Source of the DNA: Paenibacillaceae bacterium
Lineage (GTDB): Bacteria; Bacillota; Bacilli; Paenibacillales; NBRC-103111
DNA: 55,103 bases
Assembly (NCBI GenBank): GCA_029256185.1
Contig: JAQSYI010000051.1
Coordinates: forward strand, 1-55,103
Direction: 5' to 3'
Below the pieces are notes generated by a model, which ran no database searches, had not been told where the DNA came from, and saw only the letters and a program-made list of their open reading frames with translations. This document shows, piece by piece, positions 24,679-34,700 of this stretch (positions are counted from its first letter, which is position 1; every line of letters starts with the position of its first letter). Both the position numbers and the translations under genes were made by a program.

Positions 24679-25491
24679 ATGCCCTTATCCCTTCCTGTTA
24701 TCGACAGGGCAGGAATTTTTGACAGCAGTGTGAAATTTCAGAATATCACTGTAACGCCCAAGCGTCCGGTGGAATTGTTCGAGGTGGAGCTGTTCATGCA
24801 TGACGGCGGAACAACCTTCATCGACGGGGTGGAGTATCCCATTAGAGCAGGGCGCCTGCTTGTGGCCAAGCCGGGACAGATCAGGAACAGTGTGCTGCCC
24901 TTCCAATGCTATTACATCCATCTTGAGGTGCAGGAGGGAGCGGTATACCGCTGCTTGATGAACGCCCCCGATTATATGGAGCTGGCCCAGAAGCAGATAT
25001 ACCGCAATCTGATCCATGAGATTATGGGGTATTTTCATTCTCCGTATGAGGGGGGCGAGCTGTGGGTTTATGCCAAGCTGCTGGAGCTGATGTATCAGAT
25101 CAACCAGGATACCTTGCTGCACCAGCGCAAGACGAGGCTGGCCGGCAAGGTGGACGACAGGGCTATCTTGCAGGCGGTATCCTACCTGGACGAGCATTTC
25201 CGCAGCAGCAGCGCGACGCTGGAGGCTGCCGCCAAGGCGGCGAATTTGAGTCCCATCTATTTTCACAAGCTGTTCAGCGCTATCATCGGGAAGACGCCCC
25301 ATGCTTATGTACTGGACAAGAAATTGAGGTATGCGAAGGAATTGTTGCTGACCAGCACGCTTTCGCTGACGGAGATTGCCTATGAATGCGGCTTCTCGTC
25401 CCAATCCTATTTCAATTATGTGTTCAAGAAGGAGGTGGAGCTGACGCCTAACCAGTTTCGGGGAAAGAAGTATCTGAAGGAGTACCTGTAG
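24679..25491 (+). CDS. AraC-family transcriptional regulator
   Basis: A 270-residue regulator: an N-terminal cupin-like sugar-sensing domain (about 15-150) and two C-terminal helix-turn-helix motifs (about 170-268), with TLEAAAKAANLSPIYFHKLF and TEIAYECGFSSQSYFNYVFK, ending in the AraC block ELTPNQFR. An ATG at 24679 is preferred after AGGCGGTGA; a GTG at 24670 is also in frame. It is divergent from the MBL-dehydratase-SDR-glycosidase operon and probably activates it in response to the sugar released or imported. The gene is followed at once by the 5-bp satellite. Confidence 0.9.
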   Translation: MPLSLPVIDRAGIFDSSVKFQNITVTPKRPVELFEVELFMHDGGTTFIDGVEYPIRAGRLLVAKPGQIRNSVLPFQCYYIHLEVQEGAVYRCLMNAPDYMELAQKQIYRNLIHEIMGYFHSPYEGGELWVYAKLLELMYQINQDTLLHQRKTRLAGKVDDRAILQAVSYLDEHFRSSSATLEAAAKAANLSPIYFHKLFSAIIGKTPHAYVLDKKLRYAKELLLTSTLSLTEIAYECGFSSQSYFNYVFKKEVELTPNQFRGKKYLKEYL

Positions 25492-25516
25492 CGGGTGAGA
25501 GGGAAGGGAATGAAGG

Positions 25517-25721
25517 GCAGAGAGGCGAGGCAAGAGAAGGGCAGAGCAGAGAAGAACAGAGCAGAGAAGAGCAGAGAAGAGCAGAGAAGGGCAGAGCAGA
25601 GAAGAGCAGACAAGACAAGATAAGAGCAGAGCAGAGAAGGGCAGAGCGGAGAAAAGCAGACAAGACAAGACAAGATAAGATAAGATAAGAGAAGAGGAGA
25701 AGCGGCAAGGCAAGACAAGGG
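25517..25721. repeat. 5-bp purine-rich satellite
   Basis: About 40 tandem units of a 5-bp motif, CAGAG / AAGAG / AAGAC / AAGAT, in near-perfect phase, giving an almost pure purine plus strand of about 205 bases. It starts about 25 bases after the araC-type gene. Because 5 is not a multiple of 3, all reading frames stay open, producing Ser/Leu/Cys-rich spurious ORFs on the minus strand. Confidence 0.9.
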
Positions 25722-25742
25722 AGTACGGAGCCGGGCCGGACT

Positions 25743-25792
25743 GGCGCAACCGACACTAGAGCGAAAAGAGATGCTCCAGTGTCGGTTGCGCC
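25743..25792. terminator. Long bidirectional hairpin
   Basis: GGCGCAACCGACACT pairs perfectly with AGTGTCGGTTGCGCC, and the stem continues with GAGC/GCTC after one mismatch. It lies between the convergent AraC regulator and the aldolase operon. No T run is present, so it is a terminator or a repeat-type palindrome. Confidence 0.6.
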
Positions 25793-25838
25793 TCTCTGCG
25801 TCAGCAGAAGACTGTCCGGCAGACGAATCCGCTTCTAA

Positions 25839-26477
25839 TCAGGAACGTGCTGCAGCCACGGCTTCCACGTACAGCCGGGCCCGCTGCGTCAGTTCCTCCA
25901 GGAACGCTCCGTCCTGGACGGGAGCCGGACTGTACAGGGAATTGCCGACACCTGCCGCCGCCGCTCCGCTGCGCACATATGAGCCGATATTGTCCAGCTG
26001 GATGCCGCCTGTGGGCATCAACGGGATCTGAGGCAAGGGTCCGTGGATATCCGTGATATAGCGCACGCCCAGAGGTCCGGCGGGGAACACCTTCACCACG
26101 TCAGCCCCAAGCTCATAGGCCGTCAATATTTCGGTAGGCGTCATGGCGCCCGGGATGCTCAATATGCCGTAACGCTTGGTTAGAGCAATCGTCTCCGGCT
26201 TCACTGTCGGGGACAAAATAAACTGTGCCCCTGCCAGAATCGCTGCTCTGGCTGTTTCGGGATCCAGTACAGTGCCGACTCCCACAATCAAATCCGCGGG
26301 CATGGCCGCACGCACTCTCTCAATCAGCCCCATGATGCCGGGAGTGGAGGCTGTCAGCTCCAGCACCCGAATTCCCCCGTCGTACAGGGCTTGAACAGCA
26401 GGCAGCGCCTGAATCTCATCCGCCCCGCGCACAATAGCTACGGCAAAATGATGTTGAATCTGTTCCAATAAGCTCAT
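25839..26477 (-). CDS. eda: KDPG / 4-hydroxy-2-oxoglutarate aldolase
   Basis: Class I aldolase of 212 residues cleaving 2-keto-3-deoxy-6-phosphogluconate (or KDPGal, or 4-hydroxy-2-oxoglutarate) to pyruvate and an aldehyde. Family blocks are VLELTAST, VGVGTVLD, FILSPT, PGAMTPTE, the Schiff-base Lys in VVKVFPAGPLG, and LMPTGGI. It overlaps the upstream DapA-like gene by 4 bases. No 2-keto-3-deoxygluconate kinase lies in the window, so the phosphorylated substrate must come from elsewhere, or the enzyme uses a non-phosphorylated acid. Confidence 0.9.
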   Translation of the reverse strand: MSLLEQIQHHFAVAIVRGADEIQALPAVQALYDGGIRVLELTASTPGIMGLIERVRAAMPADLIVGVGTVLDPETARAAILAGAQFILSPTVKPETIALTKRYGILSIPGAMTPTEILTAYELGADVVKVFPAGPLGVRYITDIHGPLPQIPLMPTGGIQLDNIGSYVRSGAAAAGVGNSLYSPAPVQDGAFLEELTQRARLYVEAVAAARS

Positions 26478-27418
26478 AATGGCTTCCCTTCCACTGCTGA
26501 CCCCTGTTCGCTCCAGCGGAGTGCAAGCAAGTCCAGTCCCTTCAGTGTTTCCCAGGTTTCCTTGCGGATACGCTCGTCGATAGGCGCATTGGGATTGCGG
26601 ACATAGGCGGAGCGGATGACTCCCCCGCGTTGCAGAATCTCCTTATGGACGGACATGGCGTAACCCGGCATGGTGCCAATCCTGATAAACGGAAGGTATT
26701 GGTAGAAAATCTGCCTGGCCTGATCCGTGTCTCCTTGCTTGAAGGCCTGATAAATCTTCACACATACCTCCGGAAATTCGCAGGCGGGCATAGTCCCTGC
26801 CGCACCTCTCAGCAGCTCCTCGTAGAAATACATGGCGTTCATGCCCCCGAATACAGTAAGCCTGCCCTCTGTTTGCTCCAGCACCTCGGTTATCTTCACT
26901 GTAGTGGGAGGAGCCTCGACCTTCACCATGGTAATGTTGGGGAATTCCTTGGACAGCCTCGCCAATAGCGGGACAGAGATAGCCACGCCGCTGGCGTTGG
27001 GCGCATCCTGAATCATGATCTCAATATCCACCGCCCTGGCAACAGCGGCGAAATAATCGTACAGGCGGGCACCGTCGGGCTTGGCCATATAGGGCGGCAG
27101 CACCATCAGCGCGTCTGCTCCCTGATTCTGGGCGTTCTTGCTCAATTGAACGGCTCCTTCTATTCCCGTATGTCCGCTGCCGAAGACAAGGGGCACCCTT
27201 CCGTTCACCTCTTCCGCTACAATCCCTGCAATAAGACTGCGTTCCCCTTCAAGCAGGGTGTACATCTCGCTTGCCATCCCGAACAAGGCAATACCGTCAA
27301 CTCCTGCGGCCAATTGAAACCGGACCAGCTCACGCAGGCTGGATTCATCCACTTCTCCACTGTCAGTAAAAGGCGTGGCCAGAATAGGGAAAACTCCTGC
27401 AAACTTCGATTGAGTCAT
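26474..27418 (-). CDS. DapA-family class I aldolase (dihydrodipicolinate synthase-like)
   Basis: A 314-residue N-acetylneuraminate lyase/DHDPS-superfamily protein. The Schiff-base Lys is in ITMVKVEAP, the catalytic Tyr in VLPPYM; the carboxylate-binding loop, usually GTTGE, reads GMASE. In this setting (co-operonic with eda, near sugar-acid dehydratases) a 2-keto-3-deoxy sugar-acid aldolase or dehydratase role is more likely than lysine synthesis. The start is the ATG at 27418 with AAGGAG 9 bases upstream; an in-frame ATG at 27436 precedes that box. It is divergent from an IclR regulator. Confidence 0.85.
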   Translation of the reverse strand: MTQSKFAGVFPILATPFTDSGEVDESSLRELVRFQLAAGVDGIALFGMASEMYTLLEGERSLIAGIVAEEVNGRVPLVFGSGHTGIEGAVQLSKNAQNQGADALMVLPPYMAKPDGARLYDYFAAVARAVDIEIMIQDAPNASGVAISVPLLARLSKEFPNITMVKVEAPPTTVKITEVLEQTEGRLTVFGGMNAMYFYEELLRGAAGTMPACEFPEVCVKIYQAFKQGDTDQARQIFYQYLPFIRIGTMPGYAMSVHKEILQRGGVIRSAYVRNPNAPIDERIRKETWETLKGLDLLALRWSEQGSAVEGKPL

Positions 27419-27465
27419 AACCAATCTCTCCTTCATCGAATATAAATATCATAATTCATGATTAA

Positions 27466-27494
27466 ATTCTATAATATGAAATTGTATTTATCAA
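27466..27494 (-). promoter_or_regulatory. Promoter of the aldolase operon
   Basis: On the minus strand TTGATA, a 17-bp spacer and TAGAAT, about 50 bases before the DapA-like start codon. Confidence 0.5.
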
Positions 27495-27503
27495 TATGAA
27501 ATT
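27473..27503. promoter_or_regulatory. Direct repeats AATATGAAATT, 20 bp apart
   Basis: Two identical 11-mers at 27473-27483 and 27493-27503 are exactly 20 bp apart (about two helical turns) and overlap the minus-strand promoter. They are a good candidate binding site for the adjacent IclR-type regulator. Confidence 0.5.
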
Positions 27504-27528
27504 TAAAATTGAATTAAAAGGAGTCAGT

Positions 27529-27557
27529 TTGTACAATAATGCTTGGTCATATATAAT
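27529..27557 (+). promoter_or_regulatory. Promoter of the IclR-type regulator
   Basis: TTGTAC, a 17-bp spacer and TATAAT. The palindrome AAGCGAACGCTT (27570-27581) lies just downstream and may be an operator. Confidence 0.6.
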
Positions 27558-27609
27558 GAATGTGAACGCAAGCGAACGCTTCCGAATAACTTAAAGAGGA
27601 GAAACGACC

Positions 27610-28407
27610 ATGAAGGAAGAAAAAAATTCGGCCCTCTTGACGCAAAGCGTGACCCGGGCATTGGCGATCCTCTCTTGCTTTACCGACGAGCAGCCGGAGG
27701 TGCGGGTGATGGATGTAGCGAAGAAGCTTAATCTGACCCAAAGCAATGTCTCCCGCCTGCTGACCACGATGGTATCTCTCGGATTTGTGGAAAAGGACGA
27801 ATTCTCCGGCTTTTACAGACTGGGCCCGGAAATCATTGCCCTGGGCGGCATTGCGCTGAATCATTACGAGATTCGCAAGCAGGCGCTTCCGGAGCTGCAT
27901 CACTTGGAGCAACGGCTGGGACTGGGCGTCAATCTGGCAATTTTGAACAACCGCAAAATTTTCTATCTGGCTCATGTGGACAGCCATAAATCCCCCCGCA
28001 TGTATACCTTGATCGGGCGCAGCAATCCCTTGTATTGCACAGCGATTGGGAAGGTGCTGCTCGCCCATATGGAGGAGGACCAGGCCGTCTCCTGCTTGCG
28101 GGAGCAAAAACTGCATGCTTATACGGACAATACCGTTACAGACGAGGCACAGCTGCTCGGCGAGCTTGCATTGGTGCGCAAACGGGGCTACGCCACAGAG
28201 GCGGAGGAGTTGGCTCTGGGAAGGGCTTGTGTGGCATGTCCTGTCCGTGGCCGGGCAGGCCGCGTGATTGCCGGAATCAGTCTCTCGGGTCCCGTTACAG
28301 AAGTGGATCTTCCCAACCGCACGGAGGAGTTGTCACGGATATTAATAGAGGTGACGGACCGGATTTCGATGAAGATGGGCTATATTACGGCGGGAGGATA
28401 TAGATAG
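27610..28407 (+). CDS. IclR-family transcriptional regulator
   Basis: A 265-residue protein with an N-terminal winged helix (about 10-75; VMDVAKKLNLTQSNVSRLL) and a C-terminal IclR effector domain (about 85-255; PLYCTAIGKVLLA, GYATEAEELALG, VRGRAGRVIAGISLSG). IclR relatives such as KdgR control sugar-acid catabolism, which fits its divergent position next to the aldolase pair. AAGAGGAG lies 7 bases before the ATG. The last codons run into a tandem repeat. Confidence 0.92.
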   Translation: MKEEKNSALLTQSVTRALAILSCFTDEQPEVRVMDVAKKLNLTQSNVSRLLTTMVSLGFVEKDEFSGFYRLGPEIIALGGIALNHYEIRKQALPELHHLEQRLGLGVNLAILNNRKIFYLAHVDSHKSPRMYTLIGRSNPLYCTAIGKVLLAHMEEDQAVSCLREQKLHAYTDNTVTDEAQLLGELALVRKRGYATEAEELALGRACVACPVRGRAGRVIAGISLSGPVTEVDLPNRTEELSRILIEVTDRISMKMGYITAGGYR

Positions 28408-28492
28408 CCGGATTGTATATCACGAGAAGGTATAGATAGCCGGGCTGTATATCGCGGGAGGATACAGATTGCCGGGTTGCATATCTTAGGAG
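28396..28492. repeat. Three-unit tandem repeat at the end of iclR
   Basis: Three imperfect 31-33-bp units, each beginning GG-TA-AGAT-GCCGG and containing TGTATATC or TGCATATC. The first unit includes the last codons of the IclR gene, so the repeat expanded outward from the coding end. Confidence 0.65.
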
Positions 28493-28656
28493 GCGGAGCT
28501 AGCAGTAGTGACCGCAGGAATCATACAGGACTTGTACGGTCTGGGAGGTAAATGCTAAAAATTTTAATAATATTCCAATAAATATTTCAAATATCATCCA
28601 ACAACATCCCTTATTCTGGAAATGGCAGATAGGGGGTGATGATTGGAGGTATTTGC

Positions 28657-28749
28657 ATGGAGTCATTTAATGTAAGCGGTATCATTTGCAACCAGATGCT
28701 TTCGCTGCATACCTTCCGCTGTTGCTGCATTGCCGGTAACGAACTTTAG
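28657..28749 (+). CDS. Candidate leader ORF (30 aa) before the giant secreted protein
   Basis: A 30-codon ORF beginning ATG with a perfect GGAGG 7 bases upstream and ending 34 bases before the next gene. The product (MESFNVSGIICNQ at its start) contains RCCCIAGNEL at its end, with three consecutive Cys codons. Its stop codon lies inside a perfect hairpin (28746-28765, TTAGGG/CCCTAA) that ends just before the AAGGAGG of the main gene. It could be a regulatory leader peptide coupling translation to a signal. It resembles no known leader I can name and may be a chance ORF. Confidence 0.4.
   Translation: MESFNVSGIICNQMLSLHTFRCCCIAGNEL
28670..28686 (+). promoter_or_regulatory. Catabolite-responsive element (cre)
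   Basis: ATGTAAGCGGTATCATT matches the CcpA consensus WTGNAARCGNWWWCAWW at every position. It lies about 100 bases before the giant secreted-protein gene and inside the leader ORF, the position expected for roadblock-type carbon repression. A weak promoter (TTGTAC near 28532, TAAAAA near 28556) precedes it. Confidence 0.65.
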
Positions 28750-28765
28750 GGCCTTTTCACCCTAA
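28746..28765 (+). promoter_or_regulatory. Hairpin at leader stop / ribosome-site junction
   Basis: TTAGGG and CCCTAA form a perfect 6-bp stem with an 8-base loop. It covers the leader ORF stop codon and ends a few bases before the AAGGAGG of the downstream gene. Confidence 0.45.
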
Positions 28766-28783
28766 CCCAGAAGGAGGAATTTT

Positions 28784-31700
28784 ATGCTTAGACGAATGTT
28801 CTCTTTGCTGTTAGCCGTTTTGCTGCTGGGACAATTTGTCCCCCAATTAGCTTATACGCCGACTGCCCACGCCGATGACGATCCGGAGCCGGAGGAAAGG
28901 CTGCATTATTACATTCCGCCCAACCATTTTTACCGCTTCGGCTCGTGGACGTTAACCGGAAGCTTCATCATGGGCCGGACTACCGGGTCTACACCCGGTG
29001 ATGCGAACCCCGGAGACGGAGGAGAGCCGGCTATTGCCAGGGTCAATATTGAGTCCACAGGCCAATACAAGGTGTGGGTGCGGGACCGGGATTTCGCCGC
29101 CAACCAGCCGGGCACCCGCAGCTTCCACGTGGAGGTGGACGGGGTAAGGGCCGCCAATAAATTCGGCAATCACGGACAGGACGGCTTCCGCTGGACGGAG
29201 GTGGGCGTTTATACCTTGGAGGAGGGTGTTCATGAGCTGTCCCTGATCGATACCTCCGCCTTCTACGCACGTTGTGAAGGTTTTTTTCTCACCAAGGATT
29301 TGAACCTTGTTCCGTCCGAGAATCTGGATGAATTGATCGACCTGGCTGATCCTGAGGACCCGTTCGATTTCCTGCCGCCTGCCGATTTTCCGGAATGGGC
29401 TACAGCGGACGTTCCTTCCACACAATCGGCTGCCATTGAGAATGAACAAGTGAAGGTGGTCTTTCATAAGGGAACCGGCCAGGAAGGCAGTCTGGTGCAA
29501 AATGAAATTTTCATCAAAGACAACGGCCAATGGCTGCAGGTGAAGGGAAAGACAGAGCAGTTGGGCTTCCTGATGATGGCCGCTGCCAACAGCGAGTTCG
29601 TCGGTCAGGATGGGCAAGCTGTTCAATTCCTTCAGGAAGTGGAGGTCGGTGCTAACCACGCCTATACGGTCATCAGTGATTTTTTCCGTTCCGGAGTTCC
29701 GGTCTGGTTTATTCCCAACAATTTTACCAAGATTAATGACCACAAGGTAGAGCTCAGCTTCCCCAGCCACAGTGAGGCGGAGCTGAAGGTATTCTTCGAA
29801 TTTGATGACCGGAGCGTTGAGCCCAAGGTGACCCTGGAGGCGGAATTCCCTGAGGACGGCGCCTATTCGTTCCTGCTGTTCAACGGAAATGAAACGGCTT
29901 ATGAGGATTTTGACACGGTGACTGCGCCCCTTCTGTATGTGAAAAAGAATGTTCCCGATGCCTCGACAATTATTCCGGAATCTTACCTGTTCACGCCAAT
30001 GGCGACCTTGCATTATGCAGAGGGAAATATCCGCTTTGGCGGAAAGATGATGACCTCCGGCATTGCCATGGACCCGGTATCGGTGCCCCAGGATTATGCG
30101 TATCCGGAAACCTCCTCCTTCGGTCTGGTGCTGCGTGGGCCGGAGCAGGATGTGCGGCCGCAATTTACCGCGCCTATGTTCGGGTCGGAGCACAGCCTCT
30201 TCGAGGCAGGGGACAGCTATTCCGTGTCCTACCGGATTATTAACCGGTCGGCTTCCTGGTACGATACCTTCAAGCATGCGGCAGAAAATCTGTACAATGC
30301 GCGGGATATCCGCACCAACTATTTCCATTCGCTGAATGATGCCATCTACAATGCCACCGACCTGATGATGGATGACGATTACGGCGGTTGGGATACGGAG
30401 GACATGGCGCACTACAATATGGAGGAAAAGGACTTGGTCACCGTCTCCAACAGTATGGCGGCGTTGCAGCGCTATCTGCTGACGGAGGATGAGACAATTC
30501 TGGATGAGCGGGCCATACCGACGCTGGCCTATATGCTGGGCAGAAACAGGCCGCATTTCCGGGGAACGGGAGACGGGGGAACCAGCAATTATGCAGGCGC
30601 GCTCCCTACTCCTATTGGCGGTCCAGTCAACAACTATTCGACGCATGTATATGGCGGTCTGTATGAAATGACCCAGGGGCGCATGCCCTTTCTGCTGAAC
30701 CGGGCTGTACAGTCTCCTGCCCAGCAAGCCAATCTGAGCGGAATAGCGGACCAGGCGGTTATGTTCAAATACACCGGAGACGAGACATACCTGAATAATC
30801 TGCGGACGTTGGCCGACCAGTATTTGGAGCAGCATCCCAATGCCGGAGCCAACCGGGAGTCCCGGTTTGTGAGCGGCTTCGTATACGGCGATTATATTCC
30901 TATGGTCACCACCCTGCTGGCCGCCTATGAGGCTACGGGGGAGCAGCGGTATCTGGACGGGGCGGAGCAGAACGCCCAGCTGCTTCTCACCGGAGTGTGG
31001 ACTACGGGCTATCATGACGACTACGCCACTACGGATTATACCGTCACCCAGGAGAAATCCGGCACCCGGCTGCTGTTTGCCAACCGCTTCAATTTCTGGT
31101 GGCATGGGGAAGAGCAATGGCGGCTGGGCAATGTGGACGGCGAGGCCAAACCTGCCCAACTGCTGGGCGTGCCTCTGGAAACGGAAACCGCTCCCGGATG
31201 GTTGGGCGGCCGGATTGGCATGGGGACCGAGCATCCCGCAACTCCGGGCCACGGCAACGTGATCACCATGAACAACTGGGCGGGGATGCTGACCAAGCTG
31301 TCGGTGTATACCGGGGATGAGTTCTTCTACAACATGGCCCGCAACGCCACCATCGGCCGGTACGGCAACTATCCCGGCTACTACCAGGACCGGATCATCT
31401 TCCATCAGATGAAGGAGGATTACCCGTATACGGGACCGGACTTCACCTCCATCTACTGGCACCATATTCCCGTGTTCATCAGCATGCTGGAGGATTTCCT
31501 GATCAACAGCGCGTGGGTGAAGTCGGAGCAGCAGATTGAGTTCCCGTCTCTGTACCAGTCGGGCTACGCCTATTTCAACTCCAACCAGTTCGGCCATGCG
31601 CCGGGCAAGTTCTATGGGGAAGAGGATATGTGGCTGTGGCTGGACCGGGGGATCGTGGAGCCGGATACGGTGGAGATCGACTATGTGGCCGCCCGCAAGA

Positions 31701-34700
31701 ACGGAGTGCTGGGTGTTGCTCTGATGAATGAGGGCAATGATGCGGTGACCTCCACGGTGACGCTGGGTGAGAAGGCCGACCCTGCCGGCAGCTATACGGG
31801 CACGGCAACGGTCTATGAGGCCGACGGAAGCACCAGCACGCTCGGCGTGGTGAACGGGGCATTTACGGTGACCATTCCGTCGAAGGGGATTAAGTCTGTG
31901 GTACTGCACGGGTTAACGGCAGTGAAGACACCGGCGTATGCCAACCCGGACTTCGAATATTCCAATTATACGGAGGGCACCACGGTGGAGCATACCCGGG
32001 GCAAGGGGCATGTGATCCAGGTGACGCCGGAGAGCTATTATGCTTATGTATATGCAACAGATCAGAACGACACCGCCCAGAAGGCCGTTCTGAACTATAC
32101 CATTGGCGGGCAAAGCTTCACCCGGGAGAAGATCGGCTATCCCTACGAGTTCCTGATCAAGGTGGATGATCCGGCGGAGAGCTTCCGTTACGAGCTGACG
32201 CTGTTCAAAACGGGAGGCGGCACAGAGGCTTTGGGAGGCGGAGAGCTTAGGCCCTATGATTTCTCCCATCCGGGTGTTGCAGTGAGTGGCAATTATGTAC
32301 AAATGGACACATGGGTGCTAAGCAGCAGCATCGATTCCGGAAATAACACGCTGCAGCTTGAGGTGCCGGCAGAGGACTTCTTCCCTCTGCTCCCGTCGGC
32401 TAATGTGCTGAAGGGAATGAAGGTCAACGGGGTGCTTACCCATAAGACGGATGGCTCCTCCAAGCTGTTGTCCAGCACCATTATAAGCAATGTGGCCAAT
32501 CATACGGCCGGGACTCTAAAGCTCGCCGTGAAGCCAACCGCTTCTGTTCCTTTGGCGGCAGATGACAGCTATCATATTTTCCTGTCCGTTTTTGTTCCGG
32601 AGGAGCGGGTGGTGGACTATGAAGAGCTGGATATTGCGGTGACCCAGGTGGGCATGAACGCCTCGAAGAAAGAGATCCGGCTGGTGGTGAGCCAGGCCGA
32701 TTTTCCCTTTGCAGTGAAGGAAAATTCGCTGCAGGGCTTGAAGATCAAGGGAACTCTGACCCACAAGCAGGATCAATCGGTGCTGCAGCTGGATTCGGTA
32801 ATCAGGAGCAATGAAGTACGAACCGGCGGTACCGCGGTGCTGGTGGTGGAGCCGACTGCCGAAGTTCCGTTAAAGGACTATAAGGACTACAATTTTGCGG
32901 TAAAAGTACGCTCTCCGTCCCATTGGGGGAAAATGCCCCAGTATGAACCGGTGGATATTACCGTGACTCAGACGGGCATGAACGCTTCGAAGAAAGAAAT
33001 CCGGCTGGTGGTCAACCAGACCGATTTCCCTGAGCCCTTGGAGGTTAATTCGCTGCAGGGCTTGAAGATCAAGGGAACCCTGACCCACAAGCAGGACCAG
33101 TCGGTGCTGCAGTTGGATTCGGTAATCCGGGGCAATGAGATGCGCACCGCTACAACGGTGCTGGTGGTGGAGCCTACGGCAGCGGTTCCGTTGGCGGATT
33201 ATAAGGACTATAATTTCGACGTAGCCGTGTATTTTCCGCTGGCCGGGCAAGCAAGCTATGAGGCTCCGTTTGATCTGGACGTGACCCGGGCGGGCATCGG
33301 CCAATCCCCGCGCACCCTTCGTCTGGTGGTGCCGCAAAGCAGCTTCCCTGTGCCTCTGGAGGAGCTATTGCCTGACGGTCTGCGCATTACCGGGGAGTTC
33401 AAGAATATAGCGGACGGTACGGTGTTGGGACTGGACAGCTTCGTGCTCAGCACGGAAATCAAGACCAACGGCACAGTGGTGCTGGTCGTACCCCCGACCT
33501 CCCGGGTCGTGTTCAAGGAATACAAGAACGACGAATACACCATGAGCCTGACCATCCATCCCCAATTGGAGGGAATCTGGAATCTGGAGGCGGAGCGGGA
33601 GGGACACTTCCTGTATCAGATCAATGAGGATGGCCAGGGCGCGACAGTCACCGGCTATACCGGATGGGGCGAAGCGGAGCTTCCGGCGGTGCTGGGCGGC
33701 CTGCCTGTGGTGGCCATTGGCGAGTCCGCTTTCCAGGGCAAGGGGTTGACCCGGGTATTGATTCCCGACAGCGTACGGAACATCGGGTACTCTGCCTTCC
33801 GGGACAATGCTCTGACCGGCATCGTGCTGCCGGAAGAACTGGAGAAAGCGGAGAGCTCGTCCTTCCGCCTCAATGCATTGACGGAGGTAGTGGTGGAAGG
33901 AGCAGACACGGTGCTGGGACAGCGGCTGCTGGATTTCAATCCCGCTGCTCTGACCATCCTGGGCTATGAGGGCTCCACCGCTCAGACCTATGCCGTGGCT
34001 AACGGCTTCGCCTTCCAGGCGATTCAACCGGTGGAGGTAAGCTATCAGCCCAACGGGCGGGAGGCATGGGGCAAAACCGCATCCACGGTGGTAAGCGTCA
34101 CCTACGGCCAGCCGGAGGTGCTGGCCGTCTGGGCCCCCAGCATGGAGACACCCGGAGCAGAGGCCGACTGGCAGCCGGTGAATGGGGTGCAGCCTGTGGA
34201 GCTGGCGGCCGGGGACGGCTCCTGGTATCTTCACGTACGGGCTGAAGACGCAGCTGGCCGCCCTGTGTTTGCCAGCTCCCCAGCGTTCCAACTGGATAAT
34301 GCGGCGCCTGTGCTGGAGGCCACAGTGCAGCAGGAAGGCGGAGCGGCCTACCAATCGGGTACTTGGGCATCCGGTACCGTCACCCTGGCCGTATACGCCC
34401 GGGATGCAGGCAGCGGAGTAGCGGGGATTCAGCTGTCTCTTGACGGCGGAGTGAGCTGGGAAGAGTATCAGCAGGGAGAGGAGATTGTTGCGGAGGGCAG
34501 CGGGGTTCATACTCTGTTGTTCCGGGCGGAAGACAACGCGGGCAACGTCGGGGAACAAGCCTATACGGTGCAGATCAGCACAGAAGAGCAGCAACCCGCA
34601 GCTGCCGGTTACCGCAAGTCGGGCGGGGCAGATGGATCTATGCAGCCGCTGTTCTCCCAAGCGGTGGATAAAACGGTTGGAGCGCAAAGCAGTTTTTCAC

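Noticed and set aside
25416..25756. Ser/Leu/Cys-rich open frames on the minus strand
   Set aside because: They are translations of the 5-bp satellite, which leaves every frame open.
28952..31909. 985-codon open frame on the minus strand, antisense to the giant secreted-protein gene
   Set aside because: The plus strand has signal peptide, domains, ribosome site and typical codon use; the antisense product has no recognisable domain and is Arg/His-rich, as expected of a shadow in high-GC coding DNA.
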